NCBI GenBank assembly: GCA_017591395.1
Contig: WEDG01004937.1
Location: 62,001 to 126,000 of the forward strand
Origin: Schistocephalus solidus
Lineage: Eukaryota > Platyhelminthes > Cestoda > Diphyllobothriidea > Diphyllobothriidae
DNA length: 64,000 nucleotides
Direction: 5' to 3'
Position 1 is the stretch's first letter. Each line of letters begins with the position of its first letter. The notes under the pieces were generated by a model. It saw only the letters and a list, made by a program, of their open reading frames with translations, made no database searches and was not told the DNA's origin. The translations under genes were made by a program, and so were the position numbers. Below, one piece after another: positions 23,554-36,420 of the stretch.

Positions 23554-24160
23554 ATGCAAAATGCAGGTGGTTTAAATTTATCACCACGAAAAATTGGTCC
23601 GCGACCTGATTTCAAATTTGTGGCGCAAAATCGCGTAGAACCGGCTATCGATGCCTCAGCCATCTTGACAGTGGGTTTTGATCAGCAAATTAATACATTA
23701 GCAGAAAATAATTGCAACTATCATTATTCGGCTAAAAATAAAAGATATGTAGAGTCTACCGAACCAAGTAAACCAGAGGACGTTACGTTAGTTCGAAACG
23801 GAGTCCCATCTAGTCCTTGCTCCAAACCATCATCATTTAGCTCAGGCCTCATCAGCAATGATTTGGCTTTACAACCCAGCACTGCATCGCTGCTGGATTT
23901 CGCACCAACATTCGATGTTGAAGAGGTTGGTGAGTTTGCAAAGCTAAAGAGGAAAAGATCTAAGAACAAGTAGTTTACGGATTTGGCTCCAGCCTGCCCA
24001 ACACCCGGTTCATCTGGACTGGTTACAAGTACTCACTCAGTTGAAAGATCTGAGTTGCAAACGAGCACTAAATTAAGTCAAAAAAATAATGTCGTCATAA
24101 AAGGGGTCCCAGAATCAGCGTCAATAATTCCAAAGGAGCAAGTTAAACATGACTTTTAAG
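23554..24160 (+). pseudogene. CR1-like LINE ORF1 fragment
   Basis: The first 139 codons (23554-23973) are open and end in a TAG. Reading through, the frame continues to NNVVIKGVPES, a phrase typical of the nucleic-acid-binding ORF1 of CR1-type elements. The product is Ser- and Pro-rich with a basic KLKRKRSKNK patch just before the stop. The ATG at 23554 is the first in frame and has no further support. Confidence 0.55.
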
Positions 24161-24569
24161 TCCTTTAATTGTATGCAAAAACGTTGCTAACGGACGGCGA
24201 GTCCATCCACATTCTCAAGGCATATAACACAGGGAAGGCTCTGTCAGCACCCGATTCAACTCCTCGACCAAGACCTCGTAAAATCAGCTTGGGAAACGAA
24301 GCCTAGGGTCAGATCGTGCTACAGAGAAAATCAACTCTACAGGGTCTGTATTCGGAAGTTTGCTTTTCAACCGGAATATGGGCTGAAGGAGCGAATGAAA
24401 ATGAGACAATTAATAAAAGAACTGGAAAGACGAAGGACTTATATTGAGGCATGTGTTCAAACGAGGGATAAACAAATAGTTTAAGTGAAAAAGAGCATTT
24501 ATTTGGCCGAAGGCAGTCACTCTGACAGCTTAACGGTTCCGTTTCAGAAACCAAAAACATGCCCGATTA

Positions 24570-25230
24570 AAATATTCGTCTTCACTGTCAGATCTCTGCT
24601 TAACAAGATGCCTTTGCTCCAGACTCTGATTTTGTCCACCTCCCTGACATTGTATTAGTTACAGAGACATGGACAACATCCTGTGTATCCAACTCCGAAT
24701 TCTCTAATCTAGGCTACGCTTACATTCGGAATGATCAACACGAGGACCGTGGTGGAGAAAGCTGTATCAATATTGCAAAAACTTACACTTCCGCCGTTGG
24801 ACTGTCGATAATTTATCGCGGTAGAAGAGAACTGTTGGCTCTGAGTTATTTAAGTATAAATTCTCTTTACTCGACGGTTGTGTCTATCACCCTCCCAACG
24901 CGAGCGTGGATTACGATCTTTGTCTTTCACAGGCATTTCACGCCGCAGCTGACTTAAATCTGAAGTACTGCTTGAATGCAGGTAACTTCAACCTTTCTGA
25001 AGTTCATTGGTTTCCATCTTCGGGTCCTGCGAAGTTCTAAGACTTACTTGAGGCCATAGATATTGGCATGTAGAATCAGGTAGTGGATTTTCCCACCCGA
25101 GGATCAAACAAACTTGGTCTTATTTTCTGTAGAAGCTGTCAGCCATTGTCAGTATCAACTTAAGACCCACTTGGGAGTTCTGACCATGCCATAGTTCTTT
25201 CTACACTAGAACTTGAGGCTGAGAGAGAGA
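24570..25230 (+). pseudogene. CR1-like LINE endonuclease domain, broken
   Basis: Reads FTVRSLLNKMPLLQ (degenerate N-A-R-S-L start of the endonuclease), then DIVLVTETWTTS with the catalytic Glu. After frame changes come DFPTRGSNKLGLIF and GSSDHAIVLS, the SDH motif near the C-terminus. In the family it nicks target DNA for target-primed reverse transcription. Confidence 0.75.
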
Positions 25231-25959
25231 GCTACGTTTTATTTTTAAAGTACAATTCCAAGACTATCAGCAAAAAATGTCCTCCATTCACTGTTAAAAA
25301 TTTGGGAACACAAACGTTTTCCAAAAATTTAGTTTTTTTTTCCGTGATTTCCGGTTAGAAAATATGGGGGAATTACTAGTACATTTTAATTCCCACGATG
25401 GAACTAACTTCTTTCTATGTTTGGATGTAAATGTTTGTACTGATACATTGTACCAAGTTCTAGGTTCACTCATTTCTTCTTTTGCTCCCTTTGAGAAAAT
25501 AATTACTCTTAAGGATGAAGTCTAGCTCCCTTTATCTTTCCACCGTAGACTACGTAGACTTTCACGTCGTTTTCATCAACCAAACGACACTTTCATCCTG
25601 CCACTGATCCAACAAAACATTGAAGACGCTTAGAAGCTGTCTGACGAAAAACAGCTAGCCAATGAGGTCAACTTTGCCTAAAACCCTTTCATTAACTGTT
25701 GCGAAACGTTTTTCGTGCACAGTTAAAGTGCAGAGAAAAACGCAGCACCCCATTCTTCGAGACGCCTTGGAAAACCCTATAGCTGACGCGAAGTCGATGG
25801 CTGATAGCTACAATGCTTTCTTGTCCATGACTTTTAGTAAACATTCTGTTGCTCCCTTTCTGAACATCCGGATTTGCACCGGTAACATCCTTAAAACCAT
25901 ACATTTTACCCACTGGGACGTGCCCATAGCCATTCAGCGTTTTCGTCAATCTTAGAGTC

Positions 25960-27150
25960 CTGGCTTTGATGGGGTCCTGGCCATCGTTCTAAGGGCTGAT
26001 GAAAATGATATTTTTCCGTCCCTTCTGTTAAATATATTTGATTATGATCTTATAAGCGAAACCTTCCCTATTTTATGGAAGGAATCACACATTCTGCGCA
26101 TACCCAAACACGGCCGATCTCCGTCATTTGACGACTTTCAGCTAATAAATACACTTCACGCGGCCTCGAAGATCTTGGAGACTTTGAGCAGAGACAAGAT
26201 ACTGCGTCATCTAACAAAGAATAACCTACGCAATGCGTCTCAGCATGGGTGCCTCAAAAAAGATCTTGTGACACCTGTCAGGTCTCTTTCTTTGATCATG
26301 TACTGCAATCTAGAGACAGTATTTTGCAATTTACACCTTTTATTTCGATTTCACGAAGGCTTTTGATCATGTTGACCACGATCTCGTGCTGAAAATTGCC
26401 TTTTTCGGCATAGGTATCAAGCTCCTGAACTTAAATCCTCCTATAAAAATAGGAGTGAAAATTTAAAATTTCCGATGTTATCTTCAACCCTCACGCATGG
26501 GAGGAGTGGGGATATTAAGGGTAGCGTGTTTGGCCATCTTCTGTTTTGCCTTTTTGTAAACGATGTTCCTGATTGTTTTCAGTATGATAGGCCCTTTATG
26601 TACGCTGACGATGTAAAACTTGCCTATCGATATGAACTGATCGATCGCTACATCGGGCTTGAGCTCTTTAAAAATGATCTCCGGGCCTTCACAAAAAGGT
26701 GTCGCACATGGCCCCTTTCGATTTCTTGGCACAAATGCTCCGTTATGGTTGTTGGCAACAACCATCAGCCCCAGCTAAGCATAGATGGTCACGACCTAAA
26801 TTTGCCCGGAGTTATAAAGGACCTGGGCATATCACCTGCTAGCAGTAATAATCTGTCAGAGCTCTGCACCCTGATCATCTCGAAAGCATGTCAAACTACT
26901 GGGTTTATTCTGAGGAAATTTCAAAACCATCAATATTAGAACCTGCCTGTATAAAATGCATGTCATACCTTGTTTGGAATACTGCTCGTTTCTATTTAGC
27001 CTTATGCACGCTAGTGAACGGAAGAAGATAGAATCAGTCCACTACTTCTTTACTTACAGTGTTTTCTCTTCAGATCACCGAAACCTTTCCTACCAAAAAT
27101 GTTGTGAGCTTACTAACTTCGATCCGTTGTGGCTTCGAAGATAACAGAAG
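25960..27150 (+). pseudogene. CR1-like LINE reverse transcriptase, broken
   Basis: Blocks in order: FPILWKESHILRIPKHGR, AASKILETLSRDKILRHL, YFDFTKAFDHVDHDL after a frame change (motif A with its catalytic Asp), KGSVFGHLLFCLFVNDV, and MYADDVKLAYRYE with the catalytic ADD at about 26604-26612. The C-terminal part (26956-27144) reads IPCLEYCSFLFSLMHASERK and LTNFDPLWLRR, the usual CR1 tail. The palm core survives although stops separate the pieces. Confidence 0.85.
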
Positions 27151-27339
27151 GGATTATTTTTACTGTTTAAGCTTTTTAACCATTGTAGCTCGAGCAGTCC
27201 CGGCGCACCAGTCAGCAAAATGTATTTTTGTTCCCCTGGCACGCACCATTAGTTACCATCATTTTGTTTTCAGTAAACGCTATAGCAATCTGGAATAAGC
27301 TACCCAGATGTATGAAAATTTAGCAAAGTTATCATTTTT

Positions 27340-28140
27340 TTACGAGAGATGTCACTAGTTTTCTACATTGAGGACACCCTCCACGAATTTTGGGTGCTAA
27401 CTATGTGGAAACTCTTTTTCTTTCTGATGGTGTTCGCGAACTCTGAATCCTGTGCCACACTTCATGCTATGGATGATATTGCTGGCTCTGCAGTCCGTAA
27501 TCGGTTTATTCCTCAGTCAACAGCGAGCAACGGTTCGCCGATATACCTGCTGCTGGTGCAGAATACTGGATCCATAACACCGAAGAGAGAAGAAATACAC
27601 TGTGCACCTGTGTCAACCCTTCCCCGTCCTGAACTTTAACCACTCAATAAGCTGCAGTATTTTATCCTTTAAACACTTGAAAAAAGATCAGGAATGTTTT
27701 CACTTGCAGCTCGATCCTCTGCTATATATCTCTTGTGACCTTACCTGTAAATTGTCAATAAATAAATTACTCTCATATCCCGTGGGTTCCACTTAGCCCA
27801 TTTGAAGTCGGTAACTAGGTTGTAATTAACCCTACCTATATAGTTTGCTTCTCCTAGATATTTTGATTTCTTGTTCTACCCTACCCATAAAACACCTTTA
27901 CCACGGTTCCTGTAATACAGTTGGTCTTCTGTGTAATGTTTCTGTGTAATGCTATTGTACTTTCACCCCGTATAAAGGTGTCACAACGGGACACGGAAGA
28001 GACAGCAATGAATCAATACAGGACGGTGGCTTATGTCCACCGCTTATTGGGGCAAACATCAAACACGTATCAATTTACAGGAAAGCGTTTATTTATTTTA
28101 AGTGATAAAACTGGGCAGGCAACAACACGAAGAGAACGGA
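27340..28140. other. No gene recognised between LINE and Penelope relics
   Basis: Short open frames only. The 5' part of the following Penelope-like element should lie here, but no RT block upstream of YVDD could be read. Confidence 0.4.
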
Positions 28141-28147
28141 CCCAGGT

Positions 28148-29030
28148 CTACGCGGACTATGTAGACGACCATTTCATCATCGTCGATCGTGATATGACTA
28201 AATACTACAAAAAACAACTAAAATCAAGCCTACCCTGTCTACAATTCCTACTGGAAGAAGAAGAAGAAGAATTGGAGGACAAACCTCGGTTCTGTATGTT
28301 ATTGTATGCTGCCAACCAGATGGCAAACTATCAACGTCTGTCAACAGAAAACTGGTAAAAACGAGGGAAATTTTCAGGTTTAATAGCTGTTACCCACTGC
28401 AAAAAATCGAAGTTGTGTACGTGCGCTAAGCAGAAGGGCGAAAACTCAAACAACCTGGTGGGATGAGATGAAGATCATCACAGAACTCCTTGAAGCAACG
28501 GCTATGTAATCATAGGTATTGAACGGACCTGGATGCAACACATAAATGGTAACAAATAGTGTAAGCAGCCGAAATTGTGGCGGAGAATACTATACAGGAA
28601 AAGGATTTCCGCAGTCCTAATTAAAGACCACACGTAAATCAGAAGAAAAGTTAATTTCAGGCCTAATTCAAAAACCCATCGGTAGTTCATGCGGCCAAAG
28701 TTCGCTATCCCGGAGCAGGAGATGTCGGCCGTTGTCTACCGTCTTCAGTTCAGCCACGTGACGTGTATTCATGCTGGATAAACTGGCCGATAAACTGGAC
28801 GTGCATAGGTTGGCCGTAAAAAGGCTTGATACAAAGGCTGAGGTAGAACCCCGCGCCGCGCTAATGGGGCACATTGTTAACTTTTGACGCCACTGAGATT
28901 TTGGGCCTAGGTAATTAGCAAACAGCGAGGCCAGTCTCAGAAGCTCGGATGTCCATCGACTGCTCTGGCAACCGTCACATTAATTTTCTTCCATCTGTCT
29001 GGTATTTCGAACATTCTTGATAAAGGCCAG
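28148..29030 (+). mobile_element. Penelope-like element relic, RT C-part and probable GIY-YIG part
   Basis: Reads YADYVDDHFIIVDRDM (catalytic YVDD intact), then LPCLQFLLEEEEEEL. After a frameshift comes VIVCCQPDGKLSTSVNRKLV and FRFNSCYPLQ, the PLE RT thumb. About 400 bases later the plus strand reads DVHRLAVKRLDTKAEVEPRA, then FDATEILGLGN and GNRHINFLPSVW. These resemble the HEHKLAVRR, ATEIL and INRHIDLPPAY positions of the PLE GIY-YIG endonuclease. The endonuclease call is weaker than the RT call. Confidence 0.65.
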
Positions 29031-29244
29031 AGACGGGGGGAACAACCGGTGTTGAAAATTTGCAAAGTAAATTCGTAACTTTCCCAAAAGCATATTTGAC
29101 GGCAATGGTATCATATTTTGCTGCATCTAGTCTTTTTTGAAAAATTGGCATACTAATTTTATTTGTATGGTTATGTTTTAATGATATTACCACAATTTTA
29201 ACGGAGATAACATCGGTCACGTTGAAGGTGAGCATTATTAATTT

Positions 29245-29440
29245 TGGGTACAGAGTTTCAAGGATAGTATTAGGAGTTATGGATTAAGGTAAGGGTTTTT
29301 GGTAGGGTTTGAAAGTTTGGATTGGGGTTTGATTTTTAAGGTTCGTATTAGCGGTAAGGTTATGAGTTTAAATATACGGTAAGCGTTTGACCGTTAAGAT
29401 GGGGGTAAGGAATTTAATATTAGCATTCAGGTTAATGACT
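29245..29440. repeat. Degenerate telomere-like GGGTTA tract
   Basis: GTAGGGTTTG, GGTAAGGG, GGTTATG and similar words recur irregularly. The G-strand is on the plus strand, opposite to the tract at 9.5 kb. No shared flanks with that tract were found. Confidence 0.5.
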
Positions 29441-32400
29441 TACTCATGTAGACAGGCATCACAGCTCCTAGGCTGACTACCACCTTTCATTTAATTCTTT
29501 TGTGAACGGCATTCTATTTACATTTCCTGGAGTTTCATTTTTTCATGTTGCTTTTTGTGTCCTTTTTTATATTTTTTTAATATCTGCAGTTTGCATTCTG
29601 TTGTTATTTGGTTTTAAATAACATGATGTCAGTTTCCCAGCTGCCTGTGATTCGGCTAGTCAACCAATTCTACCATTGCATATTTTTTTAAATTATACGC
29701 TCGAGTTTTCACTCACCGTTGGTGTGCATGAAAACCATAAGGTTCGCAATAACATTTTTGGCATTTTTTCTTTGTGGATTATGCTGTTAATCGTTTTCAT
29801 TTGCCCCACCCACCCATTATTTCCAAGCTGCAGGCTTCGAATTTTATGAGTGCGGCTATATACGATACTGATCGCGTCGAGTATAAATTGCTGAAGACGG
29901 CTAATAAGCCAAAAATGGCCACTCCTGTCTGTTTTTGTTGGCAATATCTTTTTGCCTGAAATATTTCGGCGCATGCAAATGTATGAAACACGCAACGGGA
30001 AGTCTGATCGACAAGAAAATGTCTTCTTGAACGTCCTCTCATTGACCTACAAGTACCATGTCAATAAGTGCTACTTGTATCGTAATTGGGCATAAAAGAT
30101 ACTTGTTACATCCAGAACTTGCTAGGCGAAGCATATTTGTGATCTCTTAGGCTATATCGCGATTGGTTAACTAAGTGATCTTCTATCTGCTTCCTAAAAA
30201 ATCTTCTTTGATATCCGTTGATCTCACATTTAAGCTTCCGCATCGACTAAGTACATAGACCGAATAACAAAACACTATTTTGCCCGGTGACAAGGTCATA
30301 TATGATGATTATACATTGTTGTCCATTTTTTTTGGCAACCGATCCCTCAAACCAGGGCCATGGCAGTTTGACCGTATCAATTGAGGTATCTTGGTCTTGT
30401 TTCACTTAAGCGCATTTTACGGATTTTTTCCTTGATTGATAAGTTATGAAAAAATCCCCAGGACACACAAAGCTGAAAAATTGGAATAAAAAGAAATAAA
30501 TAATTCTTCAAATAATTGAAGCCTCTAACCGGAACAAAAGACAGCTCCTGGATAATAGAACGGTTATGTCTTTTGCTGATGGTAATCAGTGGATTCAGTT
30601 TGAGCGACTGCATCTATCCATAGCATAGTTCTATCAGAAGCAGAGAACTTGTGGTAAGTGGTATTCATCAGACCCAACGGAGGTAAAACGCAGCGGTGAC
30701 AGCGAAATTCAAACTCACCACAACAAGAGTACAAGTAACGCTATAACCACCTAGCCATAAAGCCCCGATCGAGAGCCATGAGTTTATTTTCATGGTGGTG
30801 TGTAACTTAATCCGCAGTAGACGTGCTATCCAATGAAATGTCAGCAAATATTTTGAAAGGTTAATTTGTTTAGAAAGCATTACTTAGGTAGGGTTGTAAG
30901 ACTAAGTGTCGTACAGCGTACTCGCAAAACACCTCATTCACAGCAGGATGCCAGCTAGTGAAATAACTATTCCTGATCACCAGCAAAAACTGCATTTTGA
31001 TAATTATAAATAACAGTATTATGCCTTTTTCTCATTTATTTTGGTTGCCCTTAAAAAAGCAAATCTGTTTTACACAAAATACACACTAACATATCCTTTG
31101 TACTTCTTTTGTGACAATTACGTCTGCTTGAACCCTTCTATTTGAAGTAATGGTAAAATTTAGTTAGAAAAAGGTTAAGCAACTGCATACCTTATACCTT
31201 ATTATACCTTATAAGAAGCATTAATAAAAGTAAAAATACGATGCTTTATGAATTCAAATTTCGCGCTTAAAATCTTTTAACTATACTTTTACACAATCAA
31301 AACGTACCTTTTCTTCAAAGATCAAATTTGCTGGTTAGTGTGCCCCGAACTGAATACAGAAAATAATATTTTCGTGCATGGTTTCTATGAAAGAGTTTTG
31401 AATATATAAGCGCATTTAAAATTAATGAGAAAAATTAATATAATCAGGTAATCTTTTTAATATTGTGTATGTTTTCTAGACAATTTGGAAAAGGCTCCTT
31501 CAAAAGGCGGTATCCTGATGCACGCAAAATTCCCTTGGGACTACGGCTCAATTAGTATTTGAACTCTACCTAAGTACTCCTTGTGAAACAAAGGCAGGTT
31601 GTAGAATTTTGGTTATTTCTTAAAATATCAAACCTACTGTAAATAATATTTCACTCATGATCTTCGGTCGGTACCTCACAGCTCAGGCGGTTTAATCGGT
31701 TCTAATGAGAGGTCTTGGGTTTGGATGGGAACTGCCATAGCAGTTGGGTTTTGGTTTGAGAGTTGCTTTAGCTTTTGATAGCTCTTTGCCATATTTTATT
31801 TTATACCTTACTTTATACAGTTATTCCGCTTGTTACAAATTTACTTAATTCGCATTTACCCATATTTGTTTAGGTTGGCATTTATTATCTTTAACGCGGC
31901 ACACTCCAACTGGTTTTTGGTTCGGTGACATTAACTGATTTTCAACCTATTGATTTTGTTCTTCACTGGGCGGCGTCGTCAGCTGATTCTGTCGTATCGT
32001 AACCTTTGCCATGGCTTGTCCCTCTTATGTGTTAGCGTGGGATACTATTATCGATTGTAGTTGCTCGTCAAAAGCTCTTATCTGATTGGACCCCTTTTTG
32101 AATGCGTTTGTTTATAACTCGCCAGCGATAGCTCAATGTCAGCATAGTTTTCTGCCTCACTCGGCTCATCAAATTTCGTTTTTTAAATCAGGCTAGGTAA
32201 GGGCTAACGAACGGTATCCGGTAAACTTTAAATTCGCAGATGCGGGCACATGAAAATTTAACTAAATAAAAACACATTTATTGAATGATTGTAAGAAATA
32301 CTTGTGGTATACGTTTAATTGAAATGATTGGAAAACCGTCTTAGTTTTTATTACAATCCGAGCAGTTGATATTAATTACAATAGAACCATTTCACAGGGA

Positions 32401-34775
32401 AAGCATGGAAAATGACATTTATACTGTGAACGCGCAATCATTACACCACTTCAGTGTCATTGTTTAATGTTTTTGAGAATGCCTGTGATATCGGTAAACC
32501 TTACCTCTCCCTCTACTTATGTCATTTTATATGAATGCACACATTTCTAAAACATGTATTTCCTACTAGACCTCAATCATTTTAAGGTTTTAATTTCTTC
32601 ATTCTGACAGGACAAATTTTTGCGAAGGATCAATAGAAGTCGCATAAAATTATCAATGTTTTATTTTACAGCTTTTTAGCGAACTCTGCCATCAAACAAC
32701 AATATGAACTGAACAAACTTCCAAGTGTACTCTTTCGGTAGTACAGAAGGCTGCCATTTCTTTGAGATTTTAAACAAAATTATGACATGTTTTTTCGATT
32801 AGCAAGTATTAATACGTTTGTTGAGGCAAGACTGATAACCGCGGAGTACAATATAATATTAATTTAATAACGGAAGGGTTAAGCAAGTGTTCGAAGTTCA
32901 TAATCGTAAAAAGGGTGTTTTAGTTTTTTCAAAAGTTTCTCTTAATGAGGTTCTTAGGAATGTGAACTGTTCATTCATACAGCATTCAATCAGTACGGCA
33001 ATTCATGCTTCTTAGGAAGAACAGAACGGAGTTCCCCTTCCCTGCGAAATTTAATTAGTTCTATATAAAACTTTCTGAAAATTATAAAGACATTTGTGAT
33101 TTTTACACAAAAAAAATATGCAACATCAGGAATTAACAGAAAAGTATAAAATGCGAAAAGGATGTACTTTTCTACCAAATACGTATAAACTAGTGAATTT
33201 TGGTGCGTTTTTTGTATAAAATATACTTGTATTTATAAAGTCATCGAAAATCAATGAGAAAAATTCCTATGAGTTTAGTAGTCATCTTTACCGAGTTCAG
33301 TTTATGCAAACAAGTGGAAAGAAACCCGTTTAAAATCCGGTAGTCTGGCATGCCTAAAACATAGTGGATTGGATAGCATAGAAAATCAATCTTTTAAATT
33401 AATCTTAGCAATCTTACCTTATAAATAACTCATTTTACAATAAAGGTTAACATTTTATGCGACTTAAACACTTTAGTTGAAGGAAAGTAAATTTGCGAGT
33501 AAACTATCAGCAGGAATATTTTCAACGTCAACAACCAAATACTCGTGTCTACTTAACGAAGGTAAGTAGCAACCAGTTAAGCGTGTTTATATTTCGGTCG
33601 CATTCACTCTTAAATGGACATGTCATTAAGCAAAACGGGGTGGCGTCAAAGTGTAAACTTAACACTTAATATTTTTGAAGTGGCAAATTCCGCTCGCAGT
33701 TCAATGGAAATCTCGTTTTAAAAAAGCTTCCTGAAAGACGTCTCCAAGGGAATATTTTAACTGAATCGGTACACGAACGAGCTTTCAATGCGAAGGATAG
33801 GGTGCTCTGTTATCTCAAACCTGCCGCCAAGTAAAAACGCGAGTCAACTGCCTTCTTCTCAATGACTACCTATTCTACAAACCTGTCAGAGGACGACGCA
33901 GTTTTCCCCTCGGAGAGCAAAGTCATAGGCAAAAGTTTGTTCGCTCGACTTCCGTTAGCGGGTGGCGTCTGAATTCCTTTTTAAACTGAGGAAAGTTCGA
34001 TACTCTGGTCGCTTGGGGTGTATATTATGATGGAGTGCGCGTTTGTGCAGACAGGAGGATCAACTATGCGCACGACCATAGAACTGCGTGCCTGGTCTCT
34101 TGCCGAGCAAACGTGCATAATGAGATTTCAGTCATATTTACGTTCTAGGTTTGGCGGAAAAATTAATGGAAACCTGAAATAAGACAATAATCTTAGGTTT
34201 CACATCATTGTTTCTTCATAAAATTTGTCATTTTATTTCGCTCTTTCATGGCGTGTGCCATCTGGTTAGAACTGTCCTCCCAATCTTTTCAGGCAAAATA
34301 CGCAAGTCTTGCGCTAAACCTTTTTAAATCTTATCTAAGATAAACATTGCTCATAGAGAGAGGATAAGAATTTGAAATTTGGAAGGGGCACTGCTTAAAG
34401 GGCTATTTTAGCATTTCTGACCAATTCATTTGAAATGTTTATCTTCAAAGTAGGCTTCATTGTGTTATTGTCAAATCGTGATGATTCTAAGGTCCCGCCA
34501 CATGCTTTCACTGTAGTGCTTTTCTATTAAGAGATAAGAGTCGGTAAATACCCCCTTCTTTAATACGAATGGAGGAATCACAATGTTTTGAGAGCCTTTT
34601 CGAAAAAAATCAATCCCAAAATAAGTCACTTTTTCATGCGCTAATATGTGCTACTCAATCCAATATTACTGCTTCAAAGATCACGATCACCTGCATAAAC
34701 ACACTTCGCTATCCCTATTTAAATTTATACTTGCACAGAAAAACAGATGGAGCAGCTAGGGGTATATATGGAATA
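29440..34775. other. Long AT-rich stretch, essentially empty
   Basis: No exon, domain or repeat family was recognised apart from a tRNA-like segment at 30695-30775. Open frames are short and compositionally AT-driven. Confidence 0.5.
30695..30775 (-). mobile_element. tRNA-like SINE head, degenerate
   Basis: The minus strand reads TGGCTAGGTGGTTATAGCG, close to a tRNA D-arm/A box. About 30 bases later comes GTGAGTTTGAATTTC, a decayed B box. The cloverleaf stems do not close well, so a tRNA-derived SINE is more likely than a tRNA gene. Confidence 0.4.
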
Positions 34776-34778
34776 ACG

Positions 34779-34935
34779 CGGCCAACAAAGACAAGGGAGA
34801 CTTAACTGACCATTTTAGGCTTGTTAGCCATCATCAGCCAGTCACATCTAACCGCAGGTTTTGTGACACCAGTGGCTCGAACTCACAACCTGTTGGTTAG
34901 AAGTCAAATGCTTTTACTCACTGCGCCTCGAGCTC
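34779..34935 (-). mobile_element. tRNA-derived SINE, reverse copy
   Basis: On the minus strand a head with GCGCAGTGAGTAAAAGC (A-box region) is followed by GTGAGTTCGAGCC (B box). The shared body GACTGGCTGATGATGGCTAA comes next, and it ends in CTCCCTTGTCTTTGTTGGC. It is the most complete copy besides the one at 11.9 kb. Confidence 0.7.
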
Positions 34936-35017
34936 ATTTTCTTGCCAATTTCGATCGGGAATATTATCTATGGTAAGTCGGCGTTCACCGATCGGTTACA
35001 AGACAAACTCGTTCCTT

Positions 35018-35082
35018 TGGCTGGCCGATGACAGCTTATGAGCCAGAAATGGCCCTTCCAGTCTCCCTGTCATTGTCGGTCA
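35018..35082 (+). mobile_element. SINE 3' body, forward fragment
   Basis: GGCTGGCCGATGACAGCTTA, AGCCAGAAATGGCCCTTCC and GTCTCCCTGTCATTGTCGG match the SINE body. The tRNA-like head is not recognisable upstream. Confidence 0.6.
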
Positions 35083-35147
35083 GGTTATACAGACAGAGCA
35101 GTTTCATAAAAGTCAAATCGCAAACCGAGAGAATCAAGTTTAGATTA

Positions 35148-35222
35148 ACATTGCTAGCAAAGACAAGTGAGGCGGGAATGGCCATTTCTTGTTCAGTATC
35201 CATCATTAATTAGTCACACTCA
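35148..35222 (-). mobile_element. SINE 3' body, reverse fragment
   Basis: The minus strand reads GTGTGACTAATTAATGATGG, AAGAAATGGCCATTCCCGCC and CACTTGTCTTTGCTAGC, a diverged SINE body. It is the third piece in a 450-bp cluster of alternating orientation. Confidence 0.5.
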
Positions 35223-35254
35223 AGGCAGAACGGTACGAGTAATTTTCGTAAGCA

Positions 35255-36420
35255 ATTGGTGAGCAGCTAGGTTGGCAGGAAACATTCCCGGAACGAACCG
35301 GAATCTTCAGCATCCACGCCATGCTAAGGCAACTAAAAATACGCTGGAGTGGTCACGTCGTGCGAATGGACAGCAACCGATATCCTAAATCCTGAGTGTG
35401 CTGGCCGACCATGAGGGCCAGTTAAACGCTACAAAACACGTTATGTTTACTTTAACCGCCTGCAGGACATCACCCGAGACCGACGACCTGAGAAAACTAG
35501 TGAAAACCGGGTTTTTAATCTATGAAGCTAGTTGGATCACCATCAACAAAGCCAAGACCGAAGCACGGTAGCCTCTGCTGCCCTCGGTTCTCAACGCCCA
35601 CAGTCAATCCCTCCCAATATGTACTCGCTGTCAAATTGACCTAGTCGGACAGCTCCGGAGCGCATACACTAACAGTCGGCCAAACTCTACGGCTGTCCAC
35701 TCAAGCACTCCTGCTCCAACCCCGGCAGCGCCCACGGTGACCGCCAACCTCGTCATCGGTGATCACAATCCCAGTTGCGCGTCACCATCAAATACCGCTA
35801 TCCCCACCGTCCCTAACACGGCCTTCGTGGCGGTGCCGTCCGCCACCATCTCGCTCTCCGTCCTGTTCTTGGTTAGAACAATCGCGACCCCCTTTAGATC
35901 ACTGCCCTCACCACCAACACTAGGTTGAGGACTCTGTACCAGCCTGTCCTCACGCTTCGGCCTACTTGGTCACTTGCTAGTCCATTAGACAGATACAGGC
36001 GTATCAGTTTCTGAAGCACCAACTCACAACAAAGACCGCCGACCCAATGCCCTTGCGCATGCACTCACCGTACGAATCAATAAGGTCACTTGCGTATTCA
36101 TTAGAGCAGAATTCACCGCAATGCCGACACATCTAACACATATTGCTCGTGTATCCACGCTCCCGTCCCCCACTCTTCCACCAGCGCAACCATCAATATC
36201 AGCCACGTCACCCCGGTCGAATAAGCACACTCTTATTTTTCCTGATCACACTGCCACCTCATCTACACCTCACGTATCGGCCTGGTTGGTTAGTTGCAAA
36301 TCCATCGCCCTGGCATGCCGTCACCGCGTCCAACTTCCGTGTCCTTACTGCCCGCGCCCATTCACTCATCGCAGGGGTCGACGCAGCCACATACGCCTTC
36401 CTGAAAATTGGCGGTAAATC
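35255..36420 (+). mobile_element. RT-zinc-finger non-LTR element, copy D (3' coding fragment)
   Basis: The plus strand begins in the RT C-terminal tail: ERTGIFSIHAMLRQLKIRWS and GHVVRMDSNRYPKS. A linker follows with IWTR-type decay, then ICTRCQIDLVGQLR (a decayed C2H2), SEFTAMPTH and CPYCPRPFTHRRGRRSHIRL with the last finger. Upstream endonuclease and RT core are missing (5' truncation). Its linker (about 35690-35930) is Pro/Thr/Ala-rich and differs from copies A-C, which suggests a separate subfamily. Confidence 0.65.

Larger units (their letters stand above)
23540..27330 (+). mobile_element. CR1-like LINE, decayed
   Basis: Plus-strand order is an ORF1-like region, an apurinic-type endonuclease, a reverse transcriptase and a C-terminal CR1-type tail. 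Stops and frameshifts occur throughout, so this is a dead copy. It is close to full length for the coding part. The 5' and 3' boundaries are approximate because no flanking target duplication was identified. Confidence 0.85.
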
